Source: Paracoccus denitrificans
Lineage (GTDB): Bacteria; Pseudomonadota; Alphaproteobacteria; Rhodobacterales; Rhodobacteraceae
NCBI RefSeq assembly: GCF_900100045.1
Contig: NZ_FNEA01000013.1
Span: 1-64,000, forward strand
Length of the DNA: 64,000 bases
Direction of reading: 5' to 3'
Shown one piece after another: positions 44,731 through 54,799 of the stretch. Numbering within the stretch: the stretch's first letter is position 1; each line of letters opens with the position of its first letter. The position numbers were made by a program, and so were the translations under genes. The notes under the pieces were generated by a model, which was not told the DNA's origin, did no database searches, and was given only the letters and a program-made list of their open reading frames with translations.

Positions 44731-46887
44731 ATGCGTCGCGCAGTTTCGAATGGTGGGATAGCGATTTCTTTTTTCTGCCTGGCCACAGCAGGTCATGCGC
44801 AGACGCTGCCCAGACAGGACGCCATCGTTCTTGACCAGGTCGTCATCCAGGGGGGCGACGACAGCGGCAAGAGCGGGGTGCGCGCGAAAACCGCGACGAT
44901 TGGTCCGCTTGGCCGGCGCGAGATCAAGGACACGCCCTATTCGGTCAGCGTCATCGACAAGACGCTGATTGAAAACCAGCAGGCGACAACCTTGCCCGAT
45001 CTGTTGAAATACATGCCCTCGACGCAGATGGAGGCGCGCGGCGGCGGCGATGTCGGGCGTCCGCAATCGCGCGGCATGCAGGGCACGCCGGTTTTCAACA
45101 ATCGCCTCGATGGTATGAACATCGTCGCCACCACTGCGCAGCCCATCGAGATGTATGAAAGGGTCGAGGTCGTCCACGGCCTCGCCGGCGCCTATTTCGG
45201 CCCGGCAAGCCCCGGCGGACTTTTCAACTTCACCCGCAAACGGCCCACGCAAGATCCCTATAATCGCATCAACACCGGCTTTACCGGCAAGGGGACCTGG
45301 CTGGCGCATGGCGATTTCGGCGGCCATGCGGCAGACGGCATGCTCGGCTATCGCATCAACGTGCTGAGCGAAGAGGGAGACGGCTATGTGAAGGGCAGCG
45401 ATCTGGATCGCTCGCTGATCAGCGGCGCCTTCGACATCAACCTGACCGACCAGACGACAATAGAACTGAACGCCAGCCGCTACCGTTTCGACAAGTTCGG
45501 CTTTCCCGGCAGCTTCAGCTACGACAACAGCGTGACCCTGCCCGATGCGCCGGATCCGACCAAGGTCGGCTACGGTCAGAAATTCGCCGGCTACGGGCTG
45601 GAGGACACGCTGGTCGGCGGCCTCGTCAAGCATCGGTTCAACGAGGATTGGTCCTTGACCGCCGGGATGCAGCATCAAAGGGTCAGCCGCTGGTTCGTAT
45701 CTGTCTCGAACGCGCTTCTGGACGACGACGGCAATTATAGCAACAGCATCGATGGCGGGGTCAGCGGCCAGTTCCGGGTCACCAGCAATATCGCCGTGCT
45801 CAACGGCACGCTGTTCACCGGCGGGGTCAAACACGACGTCCATCTGGGCACGACCGGCGTGAACTGGGAAAACTACAGCCCCCGCAGTGGCAATCCGAGC
45901 GTGCAAGGCTATCTTGGCGATGCCAGCATCGACAATCCGGTCCAATGGGACGCCCCGACGGGTCTGGTGCGCAACGGGCCGCGCTACAGATCCTTCAGCA
46001 ACAGATCGCAAAGCCTGGTGTTGGGTGACAGCATCACCTTCAACGGGCAGTGGTCGGCCATCCTGTCGGGCAGCTACACTTGGTTCGACGTCAAGAACTA
46101 TGACGAAACCGGCACGGTCACGCAGAAATACAGCGAGCGGGGTTTAAGCCCCAGCGTGGCGCTGAGCTACAAGCCCGCCGAAAACATCACCACCTATGTC
46201 GCCTATGTCGACACGCTGCAAAGCGGCGGTACCGCGCCGACCACGGCCGCGAACGCCGGACAGGTGCTCGCGCCCGAGCGCAGCAAGCAGGTCGAGGCTG
46301 GGGTCAAGGCCGACCTAGGCGGCCTGGATGCTTCGGTGGCGGTGTTCCGTATCGAGCGACCCTTTGCTTTCACCGGCGAGGACAATGTCTATCGCATCCA
46401 GGGCGACCAGGTGAACAAGGGGATCGAACTGGAACTGCGCGGCCAACTGCTGGAAAACCTCAATATCCATGGCGGCGTCACCCTGCTTGATCCCAAGCTG
46501 AGGAATACCGGCAACCCGCTGACCAGCGATACCGATGTGGTGGGCGCGCCCAAGGTGCAGGCCAACCTGTTCATGGAATATTTCTTCAAGAGCCTGCCCG
46601 AGCTTTCGGCCAGCGCCAATCTGCACTTCACAGGCAAGCGTGCGGGCAACAACATCAACAGCTTCAAGGTCGACAGCTATGCCACCCTGGATCTTGGGCT
46701 GCGCTACGAACGCCAGATGACCAAGGATACCACCGCGGTCTTCAACCTCGCGATCAACAACGTCTTCGATGAGCATTACTGGGCATCGATCTTTCCCGGC
46801 AGCATCGATGGCGCGACGCGGGGCGCGAACAGCGCCTTTCTGGGTGCGCCCCGCGAGGTCAGGCTCTCGGCCAGCTTCAAGTTCTGA
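44731..46887 (+). CDS. TonB-dependent siderophore receptor (FhuA/FpvA-like)
   Basis: 718 residues from ATG 44731; the frame is open to 44548 but the signal peptide (ISFFCLATAGHAQ) fixes this start. The plug has GRREIKDTPYSVSVIDKTLIENQQATTLPDLLKYMP and RVEVVHGLAGAYFGPASPGGLFNFTRKRP. The barrel ends EVRLSASFKF. It belongs to the ferrichrome/hydroxamate-like receptor class and leads an operon with a methyltransferase and an ABC importer. Its chelate is unknown. Confidence 0.9.
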   Translation: MRRAVSNGGIAISFFCLATAGHAQTLPRQDAIVLDQVVIQGGDDSGKSGVRAKTATIGPLGRREIKDTPYSVSVIDKTLIENQQATTLPDLLKYMPSTQMEARGGGDVGRPQSRGMQGTPVFNNRLDGMNIVATTAQPIEMYERVEVVHGLAGAYFGPASPGGLFNFTRKRPTQDPYNRINTGFTGKGTWLAHGDFGGHAADGMLGYRINVLSEEGDGYVKGSDLDRSLISGAFDINLTDQTTIELNASRYRFDKFGFPGSFSYDNSVTLPDAPDPTKVGYGQKFAGYGLEDTLVGGLVKHRFNEDWSLTAGMQHQRVSRWFVSVSNALLDDDGNYSNSIDGGVSGQFRVTSNIAVLNGTLFTGGVKHDVHLGTTGVNWENYSPRSGNPSVQGYLGDASIDNPVQWDAPTGLVRNGPRYRSFSNRSQSLVLGDSITFNGQWSAILSGSYTWFDVKNYDETGTVTQKYSERGLSPSVALSYKPAENITTYVAYVDTLQSGGTAPTTAANAGQVLAPERSKQVEAGVKADLGGLDASVAVFRIERPFAFTGEDNVYRIQGDQVNKGIELELRGQLLENLNIHGGVTLLDPKLRNTGNPLTSDTDVVGAPKVQANLFMEYFFKSLPELSASANLHFTGKRAGNNINSFKVDSYATLDLGLRYERQMTKDTTAVFNLAINNVFDEHYWASIFPGSIDGATRGANSAFLGAPREVRLSASFKF

Positions 46888-46898
46888 AGGATCGGCCC

Positions 46899-47723
46899 AT
46901 GGGTAATCTGATCGATTGGGACCTTCTGGACCGTCTGCTGACGCCCCCGGTCTTCGCCCAGTCGCCGATGTGGGATGCTTTCGCGGATCGCTACAACGGC
47001 TATGTCGCGATGCAGTCCGAATATACCGGATTGCAGATCGACATGATGAATATCGGGGTAGACGAAACCGTGCTGGATGTAGGCGCCGGGCCGGGCAGGA
47101 TCGCCATTCCGGCCGCCGCCCGCGCCCGGTCGGTGACCGCGCTCGATGTCTCCCGGCCGATGCTGGATCATCTGGAACGCAACGCAAGGCAGGCGGGGCG
47201 CGACAATATCCGCAGGCTCGACCTTGCATGGCAAGACGTCGAGCCGGACGGTAATGTCGAGGTGCATGACATCGTGGTCGCCGCGCGTTCGCCCGCGATG
47301 AACGACCTGCGCAAGATCGATGCGCTGGCGCGCAAACGTGCCTATGTGACGCTGTTTTCGGGGCCCAGTCTCAAATGCTTTCACGACAGCTTGGTGGCGG
47401 GAATCGAGCCCGCCCCGCCGTCAGCGGCGGCCAAGCCTACGCCGATGCCGGGATATGCGCTGGTCTTCAACCGCCTTGTGGCGATGGGGCTTGAGGTGAA
47501 CGTCGGTTTTGTTCCCGACGGCTTTTCCCAAGTCTTCCCGGACTGGGATGCGGTTCTGGACGGGTTTTCCTGGCTGGGCATCGGCAAAACCGACGAGCCG
47601 CGATTCCGCGACAACATCGCCCCCTATCTGAGCCAGACCCAAGACGGGCTGGCGCTGCGCATGGAAACGCGAACCTGCATCCTGTGGTGGGACAAGGTCC
47701 ATCCGGCGGGTTTCGGGACGTGA
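46899..47723 (+). CDS. Class I SAM-dependent methyltransferase in an iron-uptake operon
   Basis: 274 residues starting 12 bases after the receptor. SAM-binding motif I is VLDVGAGPGRIAIPAA, followed by the acidic loop in VTALDVSRPMLDHL. The C-terminal part (GYALVFNRLVAMGLEVNVGFVPDGFSQVFPDWD) is not a familiar substrate domain. Being locked between receptor and permease genes it probably acts on the imported chelate or on a ligand in the cytoplasm, but the substrate is unknown. Confidence 0.82.
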   Translation: MGNLIDWDLLDRLLTPPVFAQSPMWDAFADRYNGYVAMQSEYTGLQIDMMNIGVDETVLDVGAGPGRIAIPAAARARSVTALDVSRPMLDHLERNARQAGRDNIRRLDLAWQDVEPDGNVEVHDIVVAARSPAMNDLRKIDALARKRAYVTLFSGPSLKCFHDSLVAGIEPAPPSAAAKPTPMPGYALVFNRLVAMGLEVNVGFVPDGFSQVFPDWDAVLDGFSWLGIGKTDEPRFRDNIAPYLSQTQDGLALRMETRTCILWWDKVHPAGFGT

Positions 47724-47727
47724 TCGG

Positions 47728-48741
47728 GTGACGGCACGTTCCCCTACGCTGACGTTTCTGGCGCTTCTGCTAGCGGTGAGCGTCATATTCGCCTTCGGGA
47801 TCGGGCGCTATCCGATCGGCACCCGCGACCTGTTCGATTTCGTTCTGGCCGCGACCGGGCTGGGCCGGATGGAGCAGGACCGCTACGACCTGTTGAGCAA
47901 CCTGATCCTCGACATCCGTGCGCCGCGCATCGCCGCAGCGGTGCTGGTCGGCGCGTCCCTGGCCACGGCGGGGGCTGCGTTTCAGGCGGTGTTTCGCAAC
48001 CCTCTGGTTTCGCCCGGCCTGCTGGGAGTGCTGGCCGGTGCCGGTTTCGGTGCGTCCGTGGGCATCCTGATTTCGGGAAACTGGGTCGTCGTGCAACTGC
48101 TGGCCTTTGCCTGCGCCATTCTGGCCGTGCTGTTCGCGCTCGGGATTGCGAACCTGTTCGGCAATGCCTCGCTTGTGATGCTGATCCTCGGCGGGATCAT
48201 CAGCGGCGCGCTTTTCTCGGCGCTGCTGACGCTGGTCAAATATGCTGCCGATCCGGGCGATCAACTGCCCGCGATCACCTATTGGCTGATGGGCAATCTC
48301 GGCACCGCACGTATCGAACAATTGCGATGGGCCGCCTTGCCGGTGTTCGCGGGTATCCTGATCGTCTGGATGCTGGGCCGCGCGCTGGACGCAATGTCGA
48401 TGGGCGACGATGAGGCCCATACGCTTGGCGTTCCGGTGGCGCTGATCCGCTATGCCGTCATTGCCGTTGCGACGATGGTCTCGGCGATCTCGGTGTCGAT
48501 GGTGGGCATCATCGGCTGGATCGGCCTGATCATCCCGCATATCGCGCGGCTGATGATCGGTCCGATGAACATGCGCCTGATCCCCGCTTCGGCCCTGCTG
48601 GGAGCGTCCTTTCTGGTCGGTGCGGACATCCTGGCGCGGTCGCTTTCGGGTATCGAGATCCCCATCGGCATTGTCACCGAGATCGTCGGCATCCCGATCT
48701 TCGTCCTCGTCCTGTCGCGCGTCCGCCGGGGCTGGACATGA
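47728..48741 (+). CDS. FecCD-family ABC permease
   Basis: 337 residues from GTG 47728, five bases after the methyltransferase. It carries DIRAPRIAAAVLVGASLATAGAAFQAVFRNPLVSPGLLGVLAG and the coupling region HTLGVPVALIRYAVIAV. Only one permease gene is present, so the channel is probably a homodimer as in BtuC or HmuU. It overlaps the ATPase by ATGA. Confidence 0.9.
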   Translation: MTARSPTLTFLALLLAVSVIFAFGIGRYPIGTRDLFDFVLAATGLGRMEQDRYDLLSNLILDIRAPRIAAAVLVGASLATAGAAFQAVFRNPLVSPGLLGVLAGAGFGASVGILISGNWVVVQLLAFACAILAVLFALGIANLFGNASLVMLILGGIISGALFSALLTLVKYAADPGDQLPAITYWLMGNLGTARIEQLRWAALPVFAGILIVWMLGRALDAMSMGDDEAHTLGVPVALIRYAVIAVATMVSAISVSMVGIIGWIGLIIPHIARLMIGPMNMRLIPASALLGASFLVGADILARSLSGIEIPIGIVTEIVGIPIFVLVLSRVRRGWT

Positions 48742-49508
48742 GCAGGGTCGTCATCTCTACGCAGGGTCTGGGTTTCGACCGCGACCGGCGCGTCATCCTG
48801 TCGGACGTCGAACTCGCTATCCGCGCGGCCGAGATCGTCGCCATATTGGGCGCGAACGGAGCGGGGAAATCGACGCTGCTGCGGCTTATGCTGAAGCTGC
48901 TGCGGCCGGCGCGCGGCAGCGTCTCTCTGTATGGCATGCCGCTTGCCGCGATGCGCCGCCGCGACATCGCCGCTGCCGTCGCCTATGTGCCCCAGCATCA
49001 TACGCCGCCCTTTCCCTATACGGTGGCGCAGGTCGCGGGGCTGGGCAGGCTGGTGACCTCGGGCCTGCTGAAACTTCCCGGCGCGCGGGACGAGAAGCGG
49101 GTCCAGGCGGTTCTGGAACGGCTCGGGATCGCGCATCTGGCACAGCGCGACTACACCGGCATCTCGGGCGGCGAGCGCCAGCTTGTCCTGATCGCGCGGG
49201 CGCTGGTCCAGGGCGCCCGCATCCTGCTGATGGACGAGCCGGACGTGGGCCTCGATTACGGCAACCAGCGCCGCTTGCTCGACCTGATGCGCGCGCTCGC
49301 GGCCGAGGGCCATACGATCGTCTTTACCACCCACCATCCCGATCACACGCTCTATGCCGCCGACCGCGCGGTGCTGATCGACGGCGGGAAAATCCTCGCG
49401 GATGGCGGGCCTGCCTCGGTCCTCACGCCGCAGGTCATCCACGCGGTCTATGGGGTCCGGGTCGCCCGGGTCGGTCACGGTCCCCACATTATTTTTGTCC
49501 CGGCATGA
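48738..49508 (+). CDS. Iron-chelate ABC transporter ATP-binding protein
   Basis: 256 residues. Walker A is GANGAGKSTLL, Q-loop YVPQHHTPPF, signature ISGGERQLVLIARALV and Walker B ILLMDEPDVGLD. It energises the FecCD permease encoded just before it. It belongs to the FecE/BtuD-like ATPases of chelate importers. Confidence 0.92.
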   Translation: MSRVVISTQGLGFDRDRRVILSDVELAIRAAEIVAILGANGAGKSTLLRLMLKLLRPARGSVSLYGMPLAAMRRRDIAAAVAYVPQHHTPPFPYTVAQVAGLGRLVTSGLLKLPGARDEKRVQAVLERLGIAHLAQRDYTGISGGERQLVLIARALVQGARILLMDEPDVGLDYGNQRRLLDLMRALAAEGHTIVFTTHHPDHTLYAADRAVLIDGGKILADGGPASVLTPQVIHAVYGVRVARVGHGPHIIFVPA

Positions 49509-49515
49509 GGAGAGG

Positions 49516-50556
49516 ATGATGTTCCGGATCCGGCATCTGGCCACGTGCATCGCCTGTGCAGTTGCCCTTCTGTCCCAACCCGCATCGGCCGAGATCATGC
49601 GCGAGGTGGTCTATTACGGCGACCGATCCGTCAGCCTGCCGCCCGAGATCGATCGGATCGCCACGAATTGGGAGGCGCAGAACTCGATCCTGACCATGCT
49701 CGGCTATGGCGACCGCATCGTCGCGACCACGCGCATCGCGCGCTCGATGCCGCTGATGCAAAAGTTCGTGCCCTCGATCAAGGCTGCGGCGCTGACCACG
49801 CTCGGCGACGGCACCGTCAATGTCGAGGAGCTGATGGTGCTGAAGCCGGACATCCTGTTTTCCTCGCGTGCGTTACCCGACGCTGTTTCCAGGCAGCTTC
49901 GGGGGGCGGGCATCGCCGTGGCGTCCTTTCGCAGCAATTCCATCGACGCGCTGGTCGAGCGCGTGTTGATCACCGGCGAAATGCTTGGGCCGGATGCGCT
50001 TGAAGTCGCCAGGAGGTACCAAGGCTATTTCGACGACAACCGCCGCCGCGTCGCCGAGCGGCTGGAAGGCATCCCGCCCGATCGGCGCGTGAGGGTCTAC
50101 CTGGCCTCGGGCGCGCCGCTTTCGACCTCGGGACGACCGTCGCTGAACCAGGACTGGATGGATCTGGGCGGGGCGATCAATATCGCGGAAAGCTGGTTCG
50201 GAGACATGCCCTATGCCTCGGGCATTGCCTCGCTTGAGAATATCATCGCCGGAAACCCTGATGTCATCATCTCGATGAATGCCGAGGACGCCGAGGAAAT
50301 CCGCACCAACCCGCAATGGCGCAACGTCAAGGCGGTGCGCGAGGGCCGGGTCTACGCCAATCCGCGCGGGCTGTTCTGGTGGTGCCGGGAAACCTCGGAA
50401 GGGGCGCTTCAATTTCTTTGGCTGGCCAGCACGCTTTATCCCGACGCTCTTGCCGATATCGACATGCGCGAGGAAACCCGGCGTTTCTATCGCAAATTCT
50501 ATCGCATCGAACTGACCGACAACGAGATCGCCGAGTTCCTGAAGCCGACATACTGA
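49516..50556 (+). CDS. Iron-chelate ABC transporter substrate-binding protein
   Basis: 346 residues from ATG 49516 behind GGAGAGG. The signal peptide ends QPASA. It is a class III binding protein with LPPEIDRIATNWEAQNSILTMLGYGDRIVAT, ELMVLKPDILFSS and a C-terminal WWCRETSEGALQFLWLA. Last gene of the receptor-methyltransferase-permease-ATPase operon. The conserved Trp-rich segment WWCRE may contribute to the ligand pocket. Confidence 0.88.
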   Translation: MMFRIRHLATCIACAVALLSQPASAEIMREVVYYGDRSVSLPPEIDRIATNWEAQNSILTMLGYGDRIVATTRIARSMPLMQKFVPSIKAAALTTLGDGTVNVEELMVLKPDILFSSRALPDAVSRQLRGAGIAVASFRSNSIDALVERVLITGEMLGPDALEVARRYQGYFDDNRRRVAERLEGIPPDRRVRVYLASGAPLSTSGRPSLNQDWMDLGGAINIAESWFGDMPYASGIASLENIIAGNPDVIISMNAEDAEEIRTNPQWRNVKAVREGRVYANPRGLFWWCRETSEGALQFLWLASTLYPDALADIDMREETRRFYRKFYRIELTDNEIAEFLKPTY

Positions 50557-50817
50557 CGCAGCAGTCCGGGATGATCATAGAGACAGCAGCGATGAATTCG
50601 CGGACCTTTGAACCAAGCTTCTTTCGAAGTGGATGCCTTGGTCGGTGGCGCAATCTTTCCGCCCACCCGTGCGCGAGAGTTTCGTCGCATCGGGCAATAT
50701 GCCGCAATATGCCCTTTGCCTTCCCTTCGTTATGCTTGAATGAATATAACGATTCGGTGGGATGCGAGGAGGAGACGGGCGTGGTGGTTCGTGCGTCTCA
50801 TCGGGACCCAAGCTGGG

Positions 50818-50882
50818 GTCTTGGAAAAGAACGGCTTCAGGCGCTCCATCTGCGCATCGGTCAGCCAGAAAAGATTGCTCAT
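50818..50882 (-). pseudogene. Remnant start of an IS5-family transposase
   Basis: From ATG 50882 the minus strand reads MSNLFWLTDAQMERLKPFF, the typical start of IS5-family transposases, preceded by AAGGAGA. Homology ends after about 20 residues, so only the left end of the element survives. Confidence 0.7.
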
Positions 50883-51020
50883 CGATCAGGTCTCCTTGCG
50901 GAGCCTGAATCACGCCAAACACCTGAAATCAATGGGTCTGGAGCCTAAGAAGGCGCCCACGAAACATGGGGCTATTCAAAGCGTAGCCACACTCCAGAAC
51001 GCAGCTGGAAAGACCTGCCT

Positions 51021-51177
51021 TCACAACCTAATTTCCGGCACCTCCCCTGCGATCAGCAGGTCCGCGCCGGTCGCGGCCTCGATCTCGCCAGCTGAAACGC
51101 CGGGCGCGCGTTCGCGTAGCGCGAGGTCCTCCGGGGTCGGCTCCATCACCACAAGCTCGGTCACGATCAGCGTCACG
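51021..51177 (-). pseudogene. C-terminal remnant of 3-oxoacid CoA-transferase subunit B
   Basis: The minus strand reads [20 protein letters not shown], then [20 protein letters not shown] and AGEVPEIRL before a stop at 51021. This is the ordinary end of the ScoB/AtoA subunit. The upstream four fifths of the gene are missing, so it was deleted or separated by rearrangement. It sits between the IS5 remnant and the SulP gene, marking a deletion junction. Confidence 0.75.
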
Positions 51178-51370
51178 GAACGTTACGAGGTCAACCTCCA
51201 CCTGCTTGCCCACTGTCGTGGATCCAGGTATGACGCCGCGAACCGCAAGGACTCGGGTGCGATTCCCGGGTGGCTCTTCCGGCCGCCGATCCGCCGGACC
51301 ATTCTGAACAAACCCGATCCCACAGGCCCGCCCTTTCCCAGGCGGTCTTCGTCCCGAGTATGGATCACGC

Positions 51371-52861
51371 ATGAATTCTCTTACCTCATACCGGCACGAA
51401 TGGCTGGGCAACATCCGCGCCGACCTGCTGTCGGGCTTGGTCGTCGCCCTGGCCCTCATCCCCGAGGCCATCGCCTTCTCGATCATCGCCGGTGTCGATC
51501 CGAAGGTGGGGCTTTACGCCTCCTTCTCCATCGCGGTCATCACCGCCATCGCCGGCGGGCGGCCCGGCATGATTTCGGCCGCGACCGCGGCAACGGCGGT
51601 GCTGATGGTGACATTGGTGCGCGACCACGGGTTGCAATACCTGCTGGCCGCCACGGTGCTGGCCGGGCTGGTCCAGATCGGCATGGGGCTGCTGCGGCTG
51701 GGCTTCGTCATGCGCTTCGTGTCGAAATCGGTGATGACCGGCTTCGTCAATGCGCTGGCGATCCTGATCTTCATGGCGCAGCTGCCGGAACTGGATCCCG
51801 CCCGCGTGCCGCCGCTGACCTACCTGCTGGTGGCGGCGGGGCTGGCGATCATCTACCTGTTCCCGCTGCTGACCCGCGCCATCCCTTCGCCCCTGGTCAC
51901 CATCGTCGTGCTGACGGCGCTGAGCCTGGCCTTCGGCTGGGACGTGCGCACGGTGGGCGACATGGGCGCGCTGCCCGACACGCTGCCCGTCTTTCTGCTT
52001 CCCGACGTGCCGCTGAATCTGGAAACGCTGACGATCATTCTGCCCTATTCGCTGGCGGTCGCCGTGGTCGGGCTGCTGGAAAGCCTAATGACCCAGAACC
52101 TGGTGGATGAGTTGACCGACACCAGGACCGACCGTAACCAAGAATGCATCGGCCAGGGACTGGCCAATACGGCCACCGGCTTCATCGGCGGCATGGCCGG
52201 CTGCGCGATGATCGGGCAGTCGATGATCAACGTCAAATCCGGCGGGCGCGGGCGGCTGTCCTGCTTCGTCGCGGGGGTATTTCTGTTGATCCTCGTCGTG
52301 GGTCTGGGCGATCTGGTGGCGCGCATCCCGATGCCAGCGCTGGTGGCGGTGATGATCATGGTCTCGGTCGGCACGTTTTCCTGGTCCTCGATCGGGAACC
52401 TGCGGACGCATCCGCGATCATCCTCGGTGGTGATGCTGGCAACGGTGGCGACAGTGGTCTGGACCCACAACCTGGCCATCGGCGTGCTGATCGGTGTGCT
52501 GCTCTCGGGCATCTTCTTCGCCGCCAAGATCGCGCAGCTTTTCCGCGTCACCTCGGCCCTGTCGCTGGACGGGCGCAGCCGGACCTATCGCGTCGAGGGG
52601 CAGCTTTTCTACGGCTCGGTCGAGGACTTCATGGCCGCCTTCGACTTCCGCGAGGCGCTGGAGCGGGTGGTGATCGACGTTTCCGCCGCCCATATCTGGG
52701 ATATTTCCAGCGTGCAGGCACTGGACATGGCGGTGCTGAAGTTCCGCCGCATCGGGGCCGAGGTCGAGGTCGTCGGCCTGAACGAGGCTTCCGAGACCAT
52801 CCTCGACCGCCTGGGCAGCCATGACAAACCGGGCGCGCTGGACAGGCTAAACGCACATTGA
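51371..52861 (+). CDS. SulP-family anion transporter with STAS domain
   Basis: 496 residues. The N-terminal half has [37 protein letters not shown], the SulP signature, and about 12 membrane segments; the fused STAS domain covers the last 100 residues ([19 protein letters not shown]). Family members carry sulfate, bicarbonate or other anions; the substrate is not clear here. It is followed by a remnant of a universal stress protein gene, a common partner of SulP genes. Confidence 0.88.
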   Translation: MNSLTSYRHEWLGNIRADLLSGLVVALALIPEAIAFSIIAGVDPKVGLYASFSIAVITAIAGGRPGMISAATAATAVLMVTLVRDHGLQYLLAATVLAGLVQIGMGLLRLGFVMRFVSKSVMTGFVNALAILIFMAQLPELDPARVPPLTYLLVAAGLAIIYLFPLLTRAIPSPLVTIVVLTALSLAFGWDVRTVGDMGALPDTLPVFLLPDVPLNLETLTIILPYSLAVAVVGLLESLMTQNLVDELTDTRTDRNQECIGQGLANTATGFIGGMAGCAMIGQSMINVKSGGRGRLSCFVAGVFLLILVVGLGDLVARIPMPALVAVMIMVSVGTFSWSSIGNLRTHPRSSSVVMLATVATVVWTHNLAIGVLIGVLLSGIFFAAKIAQLFRVTSALSLDGRSRTYRVEGQLFYGSVEDFMAAFDFREALERVVIDVSAAHIWDISSVQALDMAVLKFRRIGAEVEVVGLNEASETILDRLGSHDKPGALDRLNAH

Positions 52862-52872
52862 CGAGGATGGAG

Positions 52873-52971
52873 ATGAGCGATCGTATCGTCGCCTTGGTGG
52901 ACGGGTCCGACTATTCCAAAGCACCTGCCGTCATTCCGGCGAGCTGTCCAAGCCGCTGTGGCCCCTATTGA
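52873..52971 (+). pseudogene. Truncated universal stress protein (UspA) start
   Basis: ATG 52873 behind GAGGATGGAG begins MSDRIVALVDGSDYSK, the usual first strand and loop of UspA proteins, then loses similarity after about 17 residues and stops at 52971. The rest of the gene has been replaced by unrelated sequence, so this is a broken remnant coupled to the SulP gene. Confidence 0.65.
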
Positions 52972-53345
52972 GATCCCGCAGGTGCTGGGCCGGCCTAGAA
53001 ACAGGGGATCGATGCGTCGATGACCAGCCCGGCCAAGATCCGTTGCTTTTACGTTCTGTCGTGCCGACAAGGAAGTCGTTGTTGCCACGCCATTTTTCGT
53101 GGCGCACTGGCTCCGTTCCGGGTTGATCCCAAACGCCACATTCGTCCACTCTCGTCCTGAAGAATTCGTTGTTAAAGAAGAAGAACCAGACTCAACCCCA
53201 GGACCAACTTAAACAAAGGAAAACATTTACCGTAGGGGTTGGGCGGCAGGGCCGGCATTTTGCTTTTCTCGGTCGACCCCGGAAGCTGGTAAACGGCCTC
53301 AGTTCTGCCCAGCCGCAAGAGGACCAGGGACGTGAAATTTCCCAT
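52972..53345. other. Gap with no recognised gene after the UspA remnant
   Basis: About 370 bases. Open frames on both strands could not be matched to any family. An AT-rich run at 53150-53230 contrasts with the flanks. This may be leftover from the rearrangement that truncated the UspA gene. Confidence 0.4.
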
Positions 53346-54671
53346 TCACGCAGCACCCTCGCGCCGTCGCAGCTTGAGGGCGTCCGCCAGCCACAGCCGG
53401 GCCAGCCCGTGATACAGCGGTTCGGGCGACAGCAGGCGCGACACGCCAAAGCCAAGCATCGCGGCGGCCATGATGGGCAGGGCATGTTCCTGCGTTGCGG
53501 TCATCTCCATGACGATAACGAAAGCGGTCATCGGCGATTGCACGACACCGGCGAAATAGGCCGCCATCCCGAGCACCGCCGCAAAGCTGAGCGAGGCCGA
53601 GAACAGGCCGCCGATCAGATTGCCCAGCCCCGCACCGACCGAAAGCGACGGCGCGAACAAGCCGCCCGGAATACCCGATACGGTCGAGGCCAGCGTCGCC
53701 AGCAGCTTGGCCAGGAAAAAGCTGGCGGGCAATTGCTCACCCTGCACCGCCAGCCGCGCCTCGCCGTAGCTGGTGCCAAAGGCCATGCCGCCGCTGAGCA
53801 GCCCCGTCACCGCGACCGCCAGACCCGCCGCGCCGGCGACGACGACCAGCTTGCGTCCGGGCGCCAGCTTCCAGCGCCGGATGCGCCGGGTCAGGGACAG
53901 CACCGACCGGCTGAACCCGGCACCAAGCGCACCGCCGGCAATTCCCACCACCCCGACCAGCAGCCAGTCGCGCGGGAAATTGCCATAGGCCACGGCCTCG
54001 CCGAAATAGGTGTAGCTGCCCGAGATCGCCAGCGCCGCGATCCCGGCGATCACCACTGTCGAAAGCACCAGCCCATTGGTGCGGCTTTGATAGGTGCGCG
54101 CCATTTCTTCGATTGCAAAGACTATACCAGCCAGCGGGGTGTTGAAGGCGGCTGCGATTCCGGCGGCCGAGCCCGCAAGGATCAACCCTTTGGCCTGGGC
54201 CAGATGCCCGACGCGCGCGCTGGCCAGCATGATGGCGGCGCCGATCTGGACGGTCGGGCCCTCGCGCCCGATCGAAGCGCCGCAGAGCAGGCCCCACAGC
54301 GTCAGCAGGAACTTTCCGGCGGCGATCCTCAGCGTCAGATACAGCCTCCGCTCCTCGCCCTCCAAGGCGCGGGCGGCGATGGCCTGCGGGATGCCGCTGC
54401 CCTGCGCGCCGGGAAAATATCGTTGCGCGACCCATCCCGAAGAGATGAAGCCCGCAGGAAGCGCCAGAAGCAGCCAGGGCGAGGTTCCCCCGGCCGAGAG
54501 ATGGCGGAACGTCTCGGTTGCCAGGTCAGCGAGCTTGGCGAAGGCGGTGCTGACCAGCCCGACCAGCAATGCGCCGCACCAGAAGACCATCCGCCCACGC
54601 CATTGTTCCCGGCTCGTGATCAGCGCGCGCGAGCGTCGGAGGATGCGAAACCGGGGGCGAGGCATGGGCAT
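53346..54671 (-). CDS. ClC-family chloride channel or antiporter
   Basis: 441 residues from ATG 54671; the longer open frame is antisense to the BCCT gene. It has the ClC selectivity motifs GSGIPQA, GREGPTVQIG and GIPGGLFAPSL, with about a dozen membrane helices. The external glutamate in GREGP is present. In GREGPTVQ-type bacterial proteins both Cl-/H+ antiport and channel activity occur. There are no C-terminal CBS domains. Confidence 0.9.
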   Translation of the reverse strand: MPMPRPRFRILRRSRALITSREQWRGRMVFWCGALLVGLVSTAFAKLADLATETFRHLSAGGTSPWLLLALPAGFISSGWVAQRYFPGAQGSGIPQAIAARALEGEERRLYLTLRIAAGKFLLTLWGLLCGASIGREGPTVQIGAAIMLASARVGHLAQAKGLILAGSAAGIAAAFNTPLAGIVFAIEEMARTYQSRTNGLVLSTVVIAGIAALAISGSYTYFGEAVAYGNFPRDWLLVGVVGIAGGALGAGFSRSVLSLTRRIRRWKLAPGRKLVVVAGAAGLAVAVTGLLSGGMAFGTSYGEARLAVQGEQLPASFFLAKLLATLASTVSGIPGGLFAPSLSVGAGLGNLIGGLFSASLSFAAVLGMAAYFAGVVQSPMTAFVIVMEMTATQEHALPIMAAAMLGFGVSRLLSPEPLYHGLARLWLADALKLRRREGAA

Positions 54672-54766
54672 GTCGGATCCTGTGTCGCCAAGCAGGCAGA
54701 GAGCAGAAGGCCGGAATGAGATCTTCCCTGCATTCCATAGACCTGGTGGAGAAGACAAATGCAAAC

Positions 54767-54792
54767 CGGGCCGGACATGACCGCCCGGCCCG
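54767..54792 (-). terminator. Terminator after the BCCT transporter gene
   Basis: CGGGCCGG (54767-54774) pairs with CCGGCCCG (54785-54792); on the minus strand the stem is followed by a T-rich stretch (GTTTGCATTTG). It lies eight bases past the BCCT stop. Confidence 0.6.
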
Positions 54793-54799
54793 CCCAGCC

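Noticed and set aside
51230..51290. tRNA-like stretch with GGTGCGATTCCCGG
   Set aside because: The T-loop does not follow the TTCRA pattern and no matching acceptor or anticodon arms could be drawn.
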